Below are positions 27,601-40,894 of a stretch of DNA of 64,000 nucleotides, in pieces. The stretch covers positions 4,166,501-4,230,500 of the forward strand of contig JAWQEG010000003.1 in assembly GCA_033782935.1 (NCBI GenBank). Reading direction: 5' to 3'. The notes below the pieces were generated by a model. It worked only from the letters and a program-made list of their open reading frames with translations, made no database searches and was not told the origin of the DNA. This DNA is from Petrolisthes cinctipes. Lineage: Eukaryota > Arthropoda > Malacostraca > Decapoda > Porcellanidae. Position numbers and translations under genes: made by a program. Numbering within the stretch: the first letter of the stretch is position 1; the number at the start of each line of letters is the position of its first letter.

Positions 27601-29759
27601 AATCGATATTTTATGTGCGTAAAAGCGATATCTAAAATTCAGGCCTAAAACACCCGAAAATTCGATATTTTGGGGTCCCAGAAGCGATGTGTACATGCCT
27701 ACTCCGTGTTAGAGTATTTTCAAAATACAGGCCCAAATCATGCTCAAAATCGATGATTTAGGGGCCAAAAAGTCGATATGTGCATGCATCTTCAGTACCC
27801 GTTTATATCTTAAATTCAGGCTCAAAACACCCGAAAATTCGATATTTTGGGGTCCCAGAAGCGATCTGTACATGCCTACTCAGTGCTAGAATGTTTTCAA
27901 AATATAGGCTCAAAACATGCTCAAAATCGATATTTTAGGTGCCGAAAAGTCGATATGTGCATGCATCTTCTCTACTCGTTTATATCTCAAATTCAAGCTC
28001 AAAACACCCGAAAATTCGATATTTTGGGGTCCCAAAAGCGATCTGTACATGCCTACTCAGTGCTAGAATATTTTCATAATATAGGCTCAAAACATGCTAA
28101 AAATCGATATTTTAGGTGCGTAAAGGCGATATCTCAAATTCAGGCCCAAAACACCCGAAAATTCGATATTTTTGGGTCCCAGAAGCGATCTGTACATGCC
28201 TACTCAGTGCTAGAATGTCTTAAAAATATAGGCTCAAAACATGCTCAAAATCGATATTTTAGGTGCCCAAAAGTCGATATGTGCATGCATCTTCTGTACC
28301 CGTTTATATCTCAAATTCTGGCCCTAAACACCCGAAAATTCAATATTTTTGGGTCCCAGAAGCAATCTGTACATGCCTACTCAGTGCTAGAATATTTTCA
28401 AAATATTGGCTAAAAACATGCAAAAAATCGATATTTTAGGTGCCAAAAAATCGATATCTCGAATTCAGTCCCAAAACACCCGAAAATTCGATATTTTGGG
28501 GTCCCAGAAGCGATTTGTACATACCTACTCAGTGCCAGAATATTTTTAAAATATAGGCTGAAAACATGTTAAAAATCGATATTTTAGGTGCGTAAAGGCG
28601 ATATCTCAAATTCAGGCCCAAAACACCTGAAAATTCGATATTTTGGGGTACCAGAAGCGATCTGTACATGCCTACTCCGTGTTAGAGTATTTTCAAAGTA
28701 CAGGCCCAAAACATGCTCAAAATCGATGTTTTTGGTGCCCAAAAGTCGATATGTGCATTCATCTTCAGTACCCGTTTATATCTCAAATTCAGGCTCAAAA
28801 CACCCGAAAATTCGATATTTTGGGGTCCCAGAAGCAATCTGTACATGCCTACTCAGTGCTAGAATATTTTCAAAATATAGGCTAAAAACATGCTAAAAAT
28901 CGATATTTTCGGTGCCAAAAAGTCGATATCTATAATTCAGTCCCAAAACATCCGTAAAATCGATATTTAGGGGTCCCAGAAGCGATCTGTACATGCCTAC
29001 TCCGTGTTTGAGTATTTTCAAAATACAGGCCCAAAACATGCTTAAAATCGATGTTTTAGGTGCCAAAAAGTCGATATGTGCATGCACCTTCAGTACGCGT
29101 TTATATCTCAAATTAAGGCCCAATACACCCGAAAATTCGATATTTAGGGGTCCCAGAAGCGATCTGTACATGCCTACTCAGTGCTAGAATATTTTCAAAA
29201 TATAGGCTCAAAACATGCTAAAAATCGATATTTTAGGTGCGTAAAGGCGATATCTCAAATTCAGGCCCAAAACACCCGAAAATTCTATATTTTGGGGTCA
29301 CAGAAGCGATGTGTACATGCCTACTCCGTGTTAGAGTATTTTCAAAATACAGGCCCAAAACATGCTGAAAATTGATATTTTAGATGCCCAAAGTCAATAC
29401 GTGCATGTATCTTCTGTACCCGTTTATATCTCAAATTCAGGCTCAAAACACCCGAAAATTCGATATTTTGGGGTCCCTAAAGCAATCTGTACATGCCTAC
29501 TCAGTGCTAGAATATTTTCAAAATATAGGCTAAAAACATGTTAAAAATCGATATTTTTGGTGCCAAAAAGTCGATATCTCAAATTCAGTCCCAAAACACC
29601 CGAAAATTCGATATTTAGGGGTCCCAGAAGCAATCTGTACATGCCTACTCCGTGTTAGAGTATTTTTAAAATACAGGCCCAAAACATGCTCAACATCGAT
29701 TTTTTAGGTGCCAAAAAGTCGATATGTGCATGCACCTTCAGTACCCGTTTCTATCTCAA

Positions 29760-32700
29760 ATTCAGGCTCAAAACACCCGAAAATTCGATATTTTGGTGTC
29801 CCAGAAGCAATCTGTACATGCCTACTTAGTGCTAGAATATTTTCAAAATATAGGCTAAAAACATGCTAAAAATCGATATTTTAGGTGCAAAAAAGTCGAT
29901 GTCTCAAATTAAGGCCCAAAACACCCGAAAATTCGATATTTAGGGGTCCCAGAGGCGATCTGTACATGCCTACTCAGTGCTAAAATATTTTCAAAATATA
30001 GGCTCAAAACATGCTAAAAATCGATATTTTAGGTGCGTAAAAGCGATATCTAAAATTCAGGCCCAAAACACCCGAAAATTCGATATTTTGGGGTCCCAGA
30101 AGCGATGTGTACATGCCTACTCCGTGTTAGAGTATTTTCAAAATACAGGCCCAAATCATGCTCAAAATCGATGATTTAGGGGCCAAAAAGTCGATATGTG
30201 CATGCATCTTCAGTACCCGTTTATATCTTAAATTCAGGCTCAAAACACCCGAAATTTCGATATTTTGGGGTCCCAGAAGCGATCTGTACATGCCTACTTA
30301 GTGCTAGAGTATTTTCAAAATACATGCCCAAAACATGCTGAAAATCGATATTTTAGATGCCCAAAGTCAATATGTGCATGTATTTTCTGTACCCGTTTAT
30401 ATATCAAATTCAGGCTCAATACACCCGAAAATTCAATATTTTGGGGTCCCAGAAGCAATCTGTACATGCCTACTCAGTGCTAGAATATTTTCAAAATATA
30501 GGCTAAAAACATGCTAAAAATCGATATTTTATGTGCCAAAAAGTCGATATCTCAAATTCATTCCCAAAACACCCGAAAATTCGATATTTAGGGGTCCCAG
30601 AAGCAATCTGTACATGCCTACACCGTGTTAGAGTATTTTCAAAATACAGGCCAAAAACATACTGATAATCGATCTTTTAGGTGCCCAAAAGTCGATATGT
30701 GCATGCATCTTCTGTACCCGTTTATATCTCAAATTCTGGCCCTAAACACCCGAAAATTCGATATTTTGGGGTCCCAGAAGCGATCTGTACATGCCTACTC
30801 AGTGCTAGAATGTTTTCAAAATATAGGCTCAAAACATGCTCAAAATCGATATTTTAGGTGCCCAAAAGTCGATATGTGCATGCACCTTCTGTACCCGTTT
30901 ATATCTCAAATTCAGGCTCAAAACACCCGAAAATTCGATATTTTGGGGTCCCTAAAGCAATCTGTACATGCCTACTCAGTGCTAGAATATTTTCAAAATA
31001 TAGGCTAAAAACATGCTAAAAATCGATATTTTTGGTGCCAAAAAGTCGATATCTCAAATTCAGTCCCAAAACACCCGAAAATTCGATATTTAGGGGTCCC
31101 AGAAGCAATCTGTACATGCCTACTCCGTGTTAGAGTATTTTTAAAATACAGGCCCAAAACATGCTCAAAATCGATGTTTTAGGTGCCAAAAAGTCGATAT
31201 GTGCATGCACCTTCAGTACCCGTTTATATCTCAAATTCAGGCTCAAAACACCCGAAAATTTGATATTTTGGGGTCCCAGAAGCAATCTGTACATGCCTAC
31301 TCAGTGCTAGAATATTTTCAAAATATAGGCTAAAAACATGCTAAAAATCGATATTTTAGGTGCAAAAAAGTCGATGTCTCAAATTAAGGCCCAAAACACC
31401 CGAAAATTCGATATTTAGGGGTCCCAGAGGCGATCTGTACATGCCTACTCAGTGCTAAAATATTTTCAAAATATAGGCTAAAAACATGCTAAAAATCGAT
31501 ATTTTAGGTGCGTAAAGGCGATATCTTAAATTCAGGCTCAAAACACCCGAAAATTCGATATTTTGGTGTCCCAGAAGCAATCTGTACATGCCTACTTAGT
31601 GCTAGAATATTTTCAAAATATAGGCTAAAAACATGCTAAAAATCGATATTTTTGGTGCCAAAAAGTCGATATCTCAAATTCAGTCCCAAAACACCCGAAA
31701 ATTCGATATTTAGGGGTCCCAGAAGCAATCTGTACATGCCTACTCCGTGTTAGAGTATTTTTAAAATACAGGCCCAAAACATGCTCAAAATCGATGTTTT
31801 AGGTGCCAAAAAGTCGATATGTGCATGCACCTTCAGTACCCGTTTATATCTCAAATTCAGGCTCAAAACACCCGAAAATTTGATATTTTGGGGTCCCAGA
31901 AGCAATCTGTACATGCCTACTCAGTGCTAGAATATTTTCAAAATATAGGCTAAAAACATGCTAAAAATCGATATTTTAGGTGCAAAAAAGTCGATGTCTC
32001 AAATTAAGGCCCAAAACACCCGAAAATTCGATATTTAGGGGTCCCAGAGGCGATCTGTACATGCCTACTCAGTGCTAAAATATTTTCAAAATATAGGCTG
32101 AAAACATGCTAAAAATCGATATTTTAGGTGCGTAAAGGCGATATCTTAAATTCAGGCTCAAAACACCCGAAAATTCGATATTTTGGTGTCCCAGAAGCAA
32201 TCTGTACATGCCTACTTAGTGCTAGAATATTTTCAAAATATAGGCTAAAAACATGCTAAAAATCGATATTTTAGGTGCAAAAAAGTCGATGTCTCAAATT
32301 AAGGCCCAAAACACCCGAAAATTCGATATTTAGGGGTCCCAGAGGCGATCTGTACATGCCTACTCAGTGCTAAAATATTTTCAAAATATAGGCTCAAAAC
32401 ATGCTAAAAATCGATATTTTAGGTGCGTAAAAGCGATATCTAAAATTCAGGCCCAAAACACCCGAAAATTCGATATTTTGGGGTCCCAGAAGCGATGTGT
32501 ACATGCCTACTCCGTGTTAGAGTATTTTCAAAATACAGGCCCAAATCATGCTCAAAATCGATGATTTAGGGGCCAAAAAGTCGATATGTGCATGCATCTT
32601 CAGTACCCGTTTATATCTTAAATTCAGGCTCAAAACACCCGAAAATTCGATATTTTGGGGTCCCAGAAGCGATCTGTACATGCCTACTTAGTGCTAGAGT

Positions 32701-33935
32701 ATTTTCAAAATACATGCCCAAAACATGCTGAAAATCGATATTTTAGATGCCCAAAGTCAATATGTGCATGTATTTTCTGTACCCGTTTATATATCAAATT
32801 CAGGCTCAATACACCCGAAAATTCAATATTTTGGGGTCCCAGAAGCAATCTGTACATGCCTACTCAGTGCTAGAATATTTTCAAAATATAGGCTAAAAAC
32901 ATGCTAAAAATCGATATTTTAGGTGCCAAAAAGTCGATATCTCAAATTCATTCCCAAAACACCCGAAAATTCGATATTTAGGGGTCCCAGAAGCAATCTG
33001 TACATGCCTACACCGTGTTAGAGTATTTTCAAAATACAGGCCAAAAACATACTGATAATCGATCTTTTAGGTGCCCAAAAGTCGATATGTGCATGCATCT
33101 TCTGTACCCGTTTATATCTCAAATTCTGGCCCTAAACACCCGAAAATTCGATATTTTGGGGTCCCAGAAGCAATCTGTACATGCCTACTCAGTGCTAGAA
33201 TGTTTTCAAAATATAGGCTCAAAACATGCTCAAAATCGATATTTTAGGTGCCCAAAAGTCGATATGTGCATGCACCTTCTGTACCCGTTTATATCTCAAA
33301 TTCAGGCTCAAAACACCCGAAAATTCGATATTTTGGGGTCCCTAAAGCAATCTGTACATGCCTACTCAGTGCTAGAATATTTTCAAAATATAGGCTAAAA
33401 ACATGCTAAAAATCGATATTTTTGGTGCCAAAAAGTCGATATCTCAAATTCAGTCCCAAAACACCCGAAAATTCGATATTTAGGGGTCCCAGAAGCAATC
33501 TGTACATGCCTACTCCGTGTTAGAGTATTTTTAAAATACAGGCCCAAAACATGCTCAAAATCGATGTTTTAGGTGCCAAAAAGTCGATATGTGCATGCAC
33601 CTTCAGTACCCGTTTATATCTCAAATTCAGGCTCAAAACACCCGAAAATTTGATATTTTGGGGTCCCAGAAGCAATCTGTACATGCCTACTCAGTGCTAG
33701 AATATTTTCAAAATATAGGCTAAAAACATGCTAAAAATCGATATTTTAGGTGCAAAAAAGTCGATGTCTGAAATTAAGGCCCAAAACACCCGAAAATTCG
33801 ATATTTAGGGGTCCCAGAGGCGATCTGTACATGCCTACTCAGTGCTAAAATATTTTCAAAATGTAGGCTGAAAACATGCTAAAAATCGATATTTAAGGTG
33901 CGTAAAGGCGATATCTTAAATTCAGGCCCAAAACA
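29760..33935 (+). repeat. Higher-order duplication, period 2390 bp, two partial copies
   Basis: About 29760-31545 recurs at about 32150-33935. Shared markers are TTTTGGTGTCCCAGAAGC, GATGTCTCAAATTAAGG (one change in the second copy), AAAAGCGATATCTAAAATTC, GATGATTTAGGGGCC, CATACTGATAATCGATC and GCATGCACCTTCTG. Confidence 0.82.
31020..32262 (+). repeat. Nested duplication, period 622 bp, two copies
   Basis: About 31020-31641 is followed directly by a copy at 31642-32262, seen from TATTTTTGGTGCC at 31026 and 31648 and from the shared TTTTTAAAATACAGG and GCATGCACCTTCAG series. The length fits one L plus three S monomers. It lies inside the 2390-bp unit. Confidence 0.8.
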
Positions 33936-34715
33936 CCCGAAAATTCGATATTTTGGGGTCCCAGAAGCGATGTGTACATGCCTACTCCGTGTTAGAGTAT
34001 TTTCAAAATACAGGCCCAAATCATAATCAAAATCGATGTTTTAGGGGCCAAAAAGTCGATATGTGCATGCATCTTCAGTACCCGTTTATATCTTAAATTC
34101 AGGCTCAAAACACCCGAAAATTCGATATTTTGGGGTCCCAGAAGCGATCTGTACATGCCTACTTAGTGCTAGAGTATTTTCAAAATACATGCCCAAAACA
34201 TGCTGAAAATCGATATTTTAGATGCCCAAAGTCAATATGTGCATGTATTTTCTGTACCCGTCTATATATCAAATTCAGGCTCAATACACCCGAAAATTCA
34301 ATATTTTGGGGTCTCAGAAGCAATCTGTACATGCCTACTCAGTGCTAGAATATTTTCAAAATATAGGCTAAAAACATGCTAAAAATCGATATTTTAGGTG
34401 CCAAAAAGTCGATATCTCAAATTCATTCCCAAAACACCCGAAAATTCGATATTTAGGGGTCCCAGAAGCAATCTGTACATGCCTACACCGTGTTAGAGTA
34501 TTTTCAAAATACAGGCCAAAAACATACTGATAATCGATCTTTTAGGTGCCCAAAAGTCGATATGTGCATGCATCTTCTGTACCCTTTTATATCTCAAATT
34601 TTGGCCCTAAACACCCGAAAATTCAATATTTTGGGGTCCCAGAATCAATCTGTACATGCCTACTCAGTGCTAGAATGTTTTCAAAATATAGGCTCAAAAC
34701 ATGCTCAAAATCGAT
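32225..34715 (+). repeat. Higher-order duplication, period 1475 bp
   Basis: About 32225-33240 recurs at 33700-34715 at an offset of 1475 bp. Shared markers are AGAGGCGATCTG, GTGCTAAAATATTTTC, TACTTAGTGCTAGAG, GGCTCAATACACCCG and CTACACCGTGTTAG. It overlaps the second 2390-bp copy, showing successive overlapping unequal exchanges. Confidence 0.75.
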
Positions 34716-37700
34716 ATTTTAGGTGCCGAAAAGTCGATATGTGCATGCATCTTCTCTACTCGTTTATATCTCAAATTCAAGCTCAAAACACCCGAAAATT
34801 CGATATTTTGGGGTCCCAGAAGCGATCTGTACATGCCTACTCAGTGCTAGAATATTTTCAAAATATAGGCTCAAAACATGCTAAAAATCGATATTTTAGG
34901 TGCGTAAAGGCGATATCTCAAATTCAGGCCCAAAACACCCGAAAATTCGATATTTTTGGGTCCCAGAAGCGATCTGTACATGCCTACTCAGTGCTAGAAT
35001 GTCTTAAAAATATAAGCTCAAAACATGCTCAAAATCGATATTTTAGGTGCCCAAAAGTCGATATGTGCATGCATCTTCTGTACCCGTTTATATCTCAAAT
35101 TCTGGCCCTAAACACCCGAAAATTCAATATTTTTGGGTCCCAGAAGCAATCTGTACATGCCTACTCAGTGCTAGAATTTTTCAAAATATTGGATAAAAAC
35201 ATGCAAAAAATCGAAATTTTAGGTGCCAAAAAATCGATATCTCAAATTCAGTCCCAAAACACCCGAAAATTCGATATTTTGGGGTCCCAGAAGCGATCTG
35301 TACATACATACTCAGTGCCAGAATATTTTCAAAACATAGGCTGATAAACATGTTAAAAATCGATATTTTAGGTGCGTGAAGGCGATATCTCAAATTCAGG
35401 CCCAAAACACCTGAAAATTCGATATTTTGGGGTCCCAGAAGCGATCTGTACATGCCTACTCCGTGTTAGAGTATTTTCAAAGTACAGGCCCAAAACATGC
35501 TCAAAATCGATGTTTTTGGTGCCCAAAAGTCGATATGTGCATGCATCTTCAGTACACGTTTATATCTCAAATTCAGGCTCAAAACACCCGAAAATTCGAT
35601 ATTTTGGGGTCCCAGAAGCAATCTGTACATGCCTACTCAGTGCTAGAATATTTTCAAAATATAGGCTAAAAACATGCTAAAAATCGATATTTTCGGTGCC
35701 AAAAAGTCGATATCTATAATTCAGTCCCAAAACATCCGTAAAATCGATATTTAGGGGTCCCAGAAGCGATCTGTACATGCCTACTGCGTGTTTGAGTATT
35801 TTCAAAATACAGGCCCAAAACATGCTTAAAATCGATGTTTTAGGTGCCAAAAAGTCGATATGTGCATGCACCTTCAGTACGCGTTTATATCTCAAATTAA
35901 GGCCCAAAACACCCGAAAATTCGATATTTAGGGGTCCCAGAAGCGATCTGTACATGCCTACTCAGTGCTAGAATATTTTCAAAATATAGGCTCAAAACAT
36001 GCTAAAAATCGATATTTTAGGTGCGTAAAGGCGATATCTCAAATTCAGGCCCAAAACACCCGAAAATTCTATATTTTGGGGTCCCAGAAGCGATGTGTAC
36101 ATGCCTACTCCGTGTTAGAGTATTTTTAATATACAGGCCCAAAACATGCTCAAAATCGATGTTTTAGGTGCCCAAAAGTCGATATGTGCATGCATCTTCA
36201 GTACCCGTTTATATCTCAAATTCAGGCTCAATACACCCGAAAATACGATATTTTGGGGTCCCAGAAGCGATCTGTACATGCCTACTCCGTGTTAGAGTAT
36301 TTTCAAAATACAGGCCCAAAACATGCTGAAAATTGATATTTTAGATGCCCAAAGTCAATATGTGCATGTATCTTCTGTACCCGTTTATATCTCAAATTCA
36401 GGCTCAAAACACCCGAAAATTCAATATTTTGGGGTCCCAGAAGCAATCTGTACATGTCTACTCAGTGCTAGAATATTTTCAAAATATAGGCTAAAAACAT
36501 GCTAAAAATCGATATTTTAGGTGCCAAAAAGTCGATATCTCAAATTCAGTCCCAAAACACCCGAAAATTCGATATTTAGGGGTCCCAGAAGCGATCTGTA
36601 CATGCCTACTCCGTGTTTGAGTATTTTCAAAATACAGGCCGAAAACATGCTTAAAATTGATGTTTTAGGTGCCAAAAAGTCGATATGTGCATGCACCTTC
36701 AGTACGCGTTTATATCTCAAATTAAGGCCCAAAACACCCGAAAATTCGATATTTAGGGGTCCCAGGAGCGATATGTACATGCCTACTCAGTGCTAGAATA
36801 TTTTCAAAATATAGGCTCAAAACATGCTAAAAATCGATATTTTAGGTGCAAAATAGTCGATATCTCAAATTCAGTCCCAAAACACCCAAATATTCGATAT
36901 TTTGTTGTCCCAGAAGGGATCTGTACATGCCTACTCCGTGTTAGAGTATTTTCAAAATACAGGCCCAAAACATGCTGAAAATCGATATTTTAGATGCCCA
37001 AAGTCAATTTGTGCATGTATCTTCTGTACCCGTTTATATCTGATATTCAGGCTCATAACACCCGAAAATTCAATATTTTGGGGTCCCAGAAGCAATCTGT
37101 ACATGCCTACTCAGTGCTAGAATATTTTCAAAATATGGGCTCAAAACATGATAAAAATCGATATTTTAGGTGCGTAAAGTCGATATCTCAAATTCAGTCC
37201 CAAAACACCCGAAAATTCGATATTTAGGGGTCCCAGAAGGGATCTGTACATGCCTACTCCGTGTTAGAGTATTTTCAAAATACAGGCCAAAAACATACTG
37301 AAAATCGATCTTTTAGGTGCCCAAAAGTCGATATGTGCATGCATCTTCAGTACCCGTTTATATCTCAAATTCTGGCCCTAAACACCCGAAAATTCGATAT
37401 TTTTGGGTCCCAGAAGCGATCTGTACATGCCTTCTCAGTGTTAGAGTATTTTCAAAATACAGGCCCAAAACAAGCTCAAAATCGATGTTTTAGGTGCCAA
37501 AAAGTCGATATGTGCATGCAACTTCAGTACCCGTTTATATCTCAACTTCAGGCTCAAAACACCCGAAAATTCGATATTTTGGGGTCCCAGAAGCAATCTG
37601 TACATGCCTACTCCGTGTTAGAGTATTTTCAAAATACAGGCCAAAAACATACTGAAAATCGATCTTTTAGGTGCCCAAAAGTCGATATGTGCATGCATCT

Positions 37701-38002
37701 TCTGTACCCGTTTATATCTCAAATTCTGGCCCTAAACACCCGAAAAATCGATATTTTGGGGTCCCAGAAGCGATCTGTACATGCCTACTCCGTGTTAGAG
37801 TATTTTCAAAATACAGGCCCAAAACATGCTGAAAATCGATATTTTAGATGCCCAAAGTCAATATGTGCAGGTATCATCTGTACCCGTTTATATCTGAAAT
37901 TCAGGCTCAAAACACCCGAAAATTCAATAATTTGGGGTCCCAGAAGCAATCTGTACATGCCTACTCAGTGCTAGAATATTTTCAAAATATAGGCTCAAAA
38001 CA

Positions 38003-38026
38003 TGCTAAAAATCGTGCTAAAAATCG
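38003..38026 (+). repeat. Local 12-bp tandem duplication inside a monomer
   Basis: TGCTAAAAATCG occurs twice in a row, lengthening one monomer by 12 bp. I noticed it only here, so it is a private, recent event. Confidence 0.85.
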
Positions 38027-40894
38027 ATATTTTAGGTGCGTAAAGTCGATATCTCAAATTCAGTCCCAAAACACCCGAAAATTCGATATTTAGGGGTCCC
38101 AGAAGGGATCTGTACATGCCTACTCCGTGTTATAGTATTTTCAAAATACAGGCCAAAAACATACTGAAAATCGATGTTTTATGTGCCCAAAAGTCGAAAT
38201 GTGCATGCATCTTCTGTACCCGTTTATATCTCAAATTCTTGCCCTAAACACCTGAAAATTCAATATTTTGGGGTCCCAGAAGCGTTCTGTACATGCCTAC
38301 TCAGTGCTAGAATGTTTTCAAAATATAGGCTCAAAACATGCTCAAAATCGATATTTTAGGTGCCCAAAAGTCGATATGTGCATGCATCTTCTGTACTCGT
38401 TTATATCTCAAATTCAGGCTCAAAACACCCGAAAATTCGATATTTTGGGGTCCGAGAAGCGATCTGTACATGCCCACTCCGTGTTAGAGTATTTACAAAA
38501 TACAGGCCCAAAACATGCTCAAAATCGATGTTTTAGGTGCCCAAAAGTCGATATGTGCAAGCATCTTCTGTACCCGTTTATATCTCAAATTCAGGCTCAA
38601 AACACCCGAAAATTCAATATTTTGGGATCCCAGAAGCAATCTGTTCATGCCTACTCAGTGCTAGAATGTTTTCAAAATATAGGCTCAAAACATGCTAAAA
38701 ATCGATATTTTAGGTGCGTAAAGGCGATATCTCAAATTCAGGCCCAAAACACCCGAAAATTCGATATTATGGGGTCCCAGAAGCGATCTGTACATGCCCA
38801 CTCCGTGTTAGAGTATTTACAAAATACAGGCCCAAAACATGCTCAAAATCGATGTTTTAGGTGCCTAAAAGTCGATATGTGCATGCATCATCTGTACCCG
38901 TTTATATCTCAAATTCAGGCTCAAAACACCCAAAAATTCAATATTTTGGGGTCCCAGAAGCAATCTGTACATGCCTACTCAGTGCTAGAATGTTTTCAAA
39001 ATATAAGCTCAAAACATGCTCAAAATCGATATTTTAGGTGCCCAAAAGTCGATATGTACATGCATCTTCTGTACTCGTTTATATCTCAAATTCAGGCTCA
39101 AAACACCCGAAAATTCGATATTTTGGGGTCCCAGAAGCGATCTGTACATGCCTACTCAGTGCTAGAATATTTTCAAAATATAGGCTCAAAACATGCTAAA
39201 ATTCGATATTTTAGGTGCGTAAAGGCGATATCTCAAATTCAGGCCCAAAACATCCGAAAATTCGATATTATAGGGTCCCAGAAGCGATCTGTACATGCCT
39301 TCTCCGTGTTAGAGTATTTACAAAATACAGGCCCAAAACATGCTCAAAATCGATGTTTTAGGTGCCCAAAAGTCGATATGTGCATGCATCTTCAGTACCC
39401 GTTTATATCTCAAATTCAGGCTCAAAACCCCCGAAAATTCGATATTTTGGGGTCCCAGAAGCGATCTGTACATGCCTACTCCGTGTTAGAGTATTTTCAA
39501 AATACATGCCCAAAACATGCTGAAAATCGATATTTTAGATGCCCAAAGTCAATATGTGCATGTATCTTCTGTACTCGTTTATATCTCAAATTCAGGCTCA
39601 AAACACCTGAAAATTCGAAATTTTGGGGTCCCAGAAGCGATCTGTACATGCCTACTCAGTGCTAGAATATTTTCAAAATATAGGCTCAAAACATGCTAAA
39701 AATCGATATTTTAGGTGCGTATAGGCGATATCTAAAATTAAGGCCCAAAACACGAGAAAATTCGATATTTAGGTGTCTCAGAAGCGATCTGTACATGCCT
39801 ACTCCGTGTTAGAGTATTTTTTTAAAATACAGGCCAAAAACATACTGAAAATCGATCTTTTAGGTGCCCAAAAGTCGATATGTGCATGCATCTTCTGTAC
39901 CCGTTTATATCTCAAATTCTGGCCCTAAACACGAGAAAATTCGATATTTTTGGGTCCCAGAAACGATCTGTACATACCTACTCAGTGCTAGAATGTTTTC
40001 AAAATATAGGCTCAAAACATGCTCAAAATCGATATTTTAGGTGTCCAAAAGTCGATATGTGCATGCATCTTCTGTACCCGTTTATTCTCAAATTCTGGCC
40101 CTAAACACCCGAAAATTCAATATTTTTGGGTCCCAGAAGCAATCTGTACATGCCTACTCAGTGCTAGAATATTTTCAAAATATAGGCTAAAAACATGCCA
40201 AAAATCGATATTTTAGGTGCCAAAAAGTCGATATCTCAAATTCAGGCCCAAAACACCCGAAAATTCGATATTTAGGGGTCCCAGAAGCGATCTGTACATG
40301 CCTACTCCGTGTTGGAGTATTTTCAAAATACAGGCCCAAAACATGCTCAAAATCGATGTTTTAGGTGCCCAAAAGTCGATATGTGCATGCATCTTCAGTA
40401 CCCGTTTATATCTCAAATTCAGGCTCAAAACACCCGAAAATTCGATATTTTGGGGTCAAAGAAGCGATCTGTACATGCCTACTCCGTGTTAGAGTATTTT
40501 CAAAATACATGCCCAAAACATGCTGAAAATCGATATTTTAGATGCCCAAAGTCAATATGTGCATGTATCTTCTGTACCCGTTTATATCTCAAATTCAGGC
40601 TCAAAACACCCGAAAATTCAATATTTTGGGGTCCCAGAAGCAATCTGTACATGCCTACTCAGTGCTAGAATATTTTCAAAATATAGGCTAAAAACATGCT
40701 AAAAATCGATATTTTAGGTGCGTATAGGCGATATCTAAAATTAAGGCCCAAAACACGAGAAAATTCGATATTTAGGGGTCCCAGAAGCGATCTGTACATG
40801 CCTACTCCGTTTTAGAGTATTTTCAAAATACAGGCCAAAAACATACTGAAAATCGATGTTTTAGGTGCCAAAAAGTCGATATGTGCATGCATCT

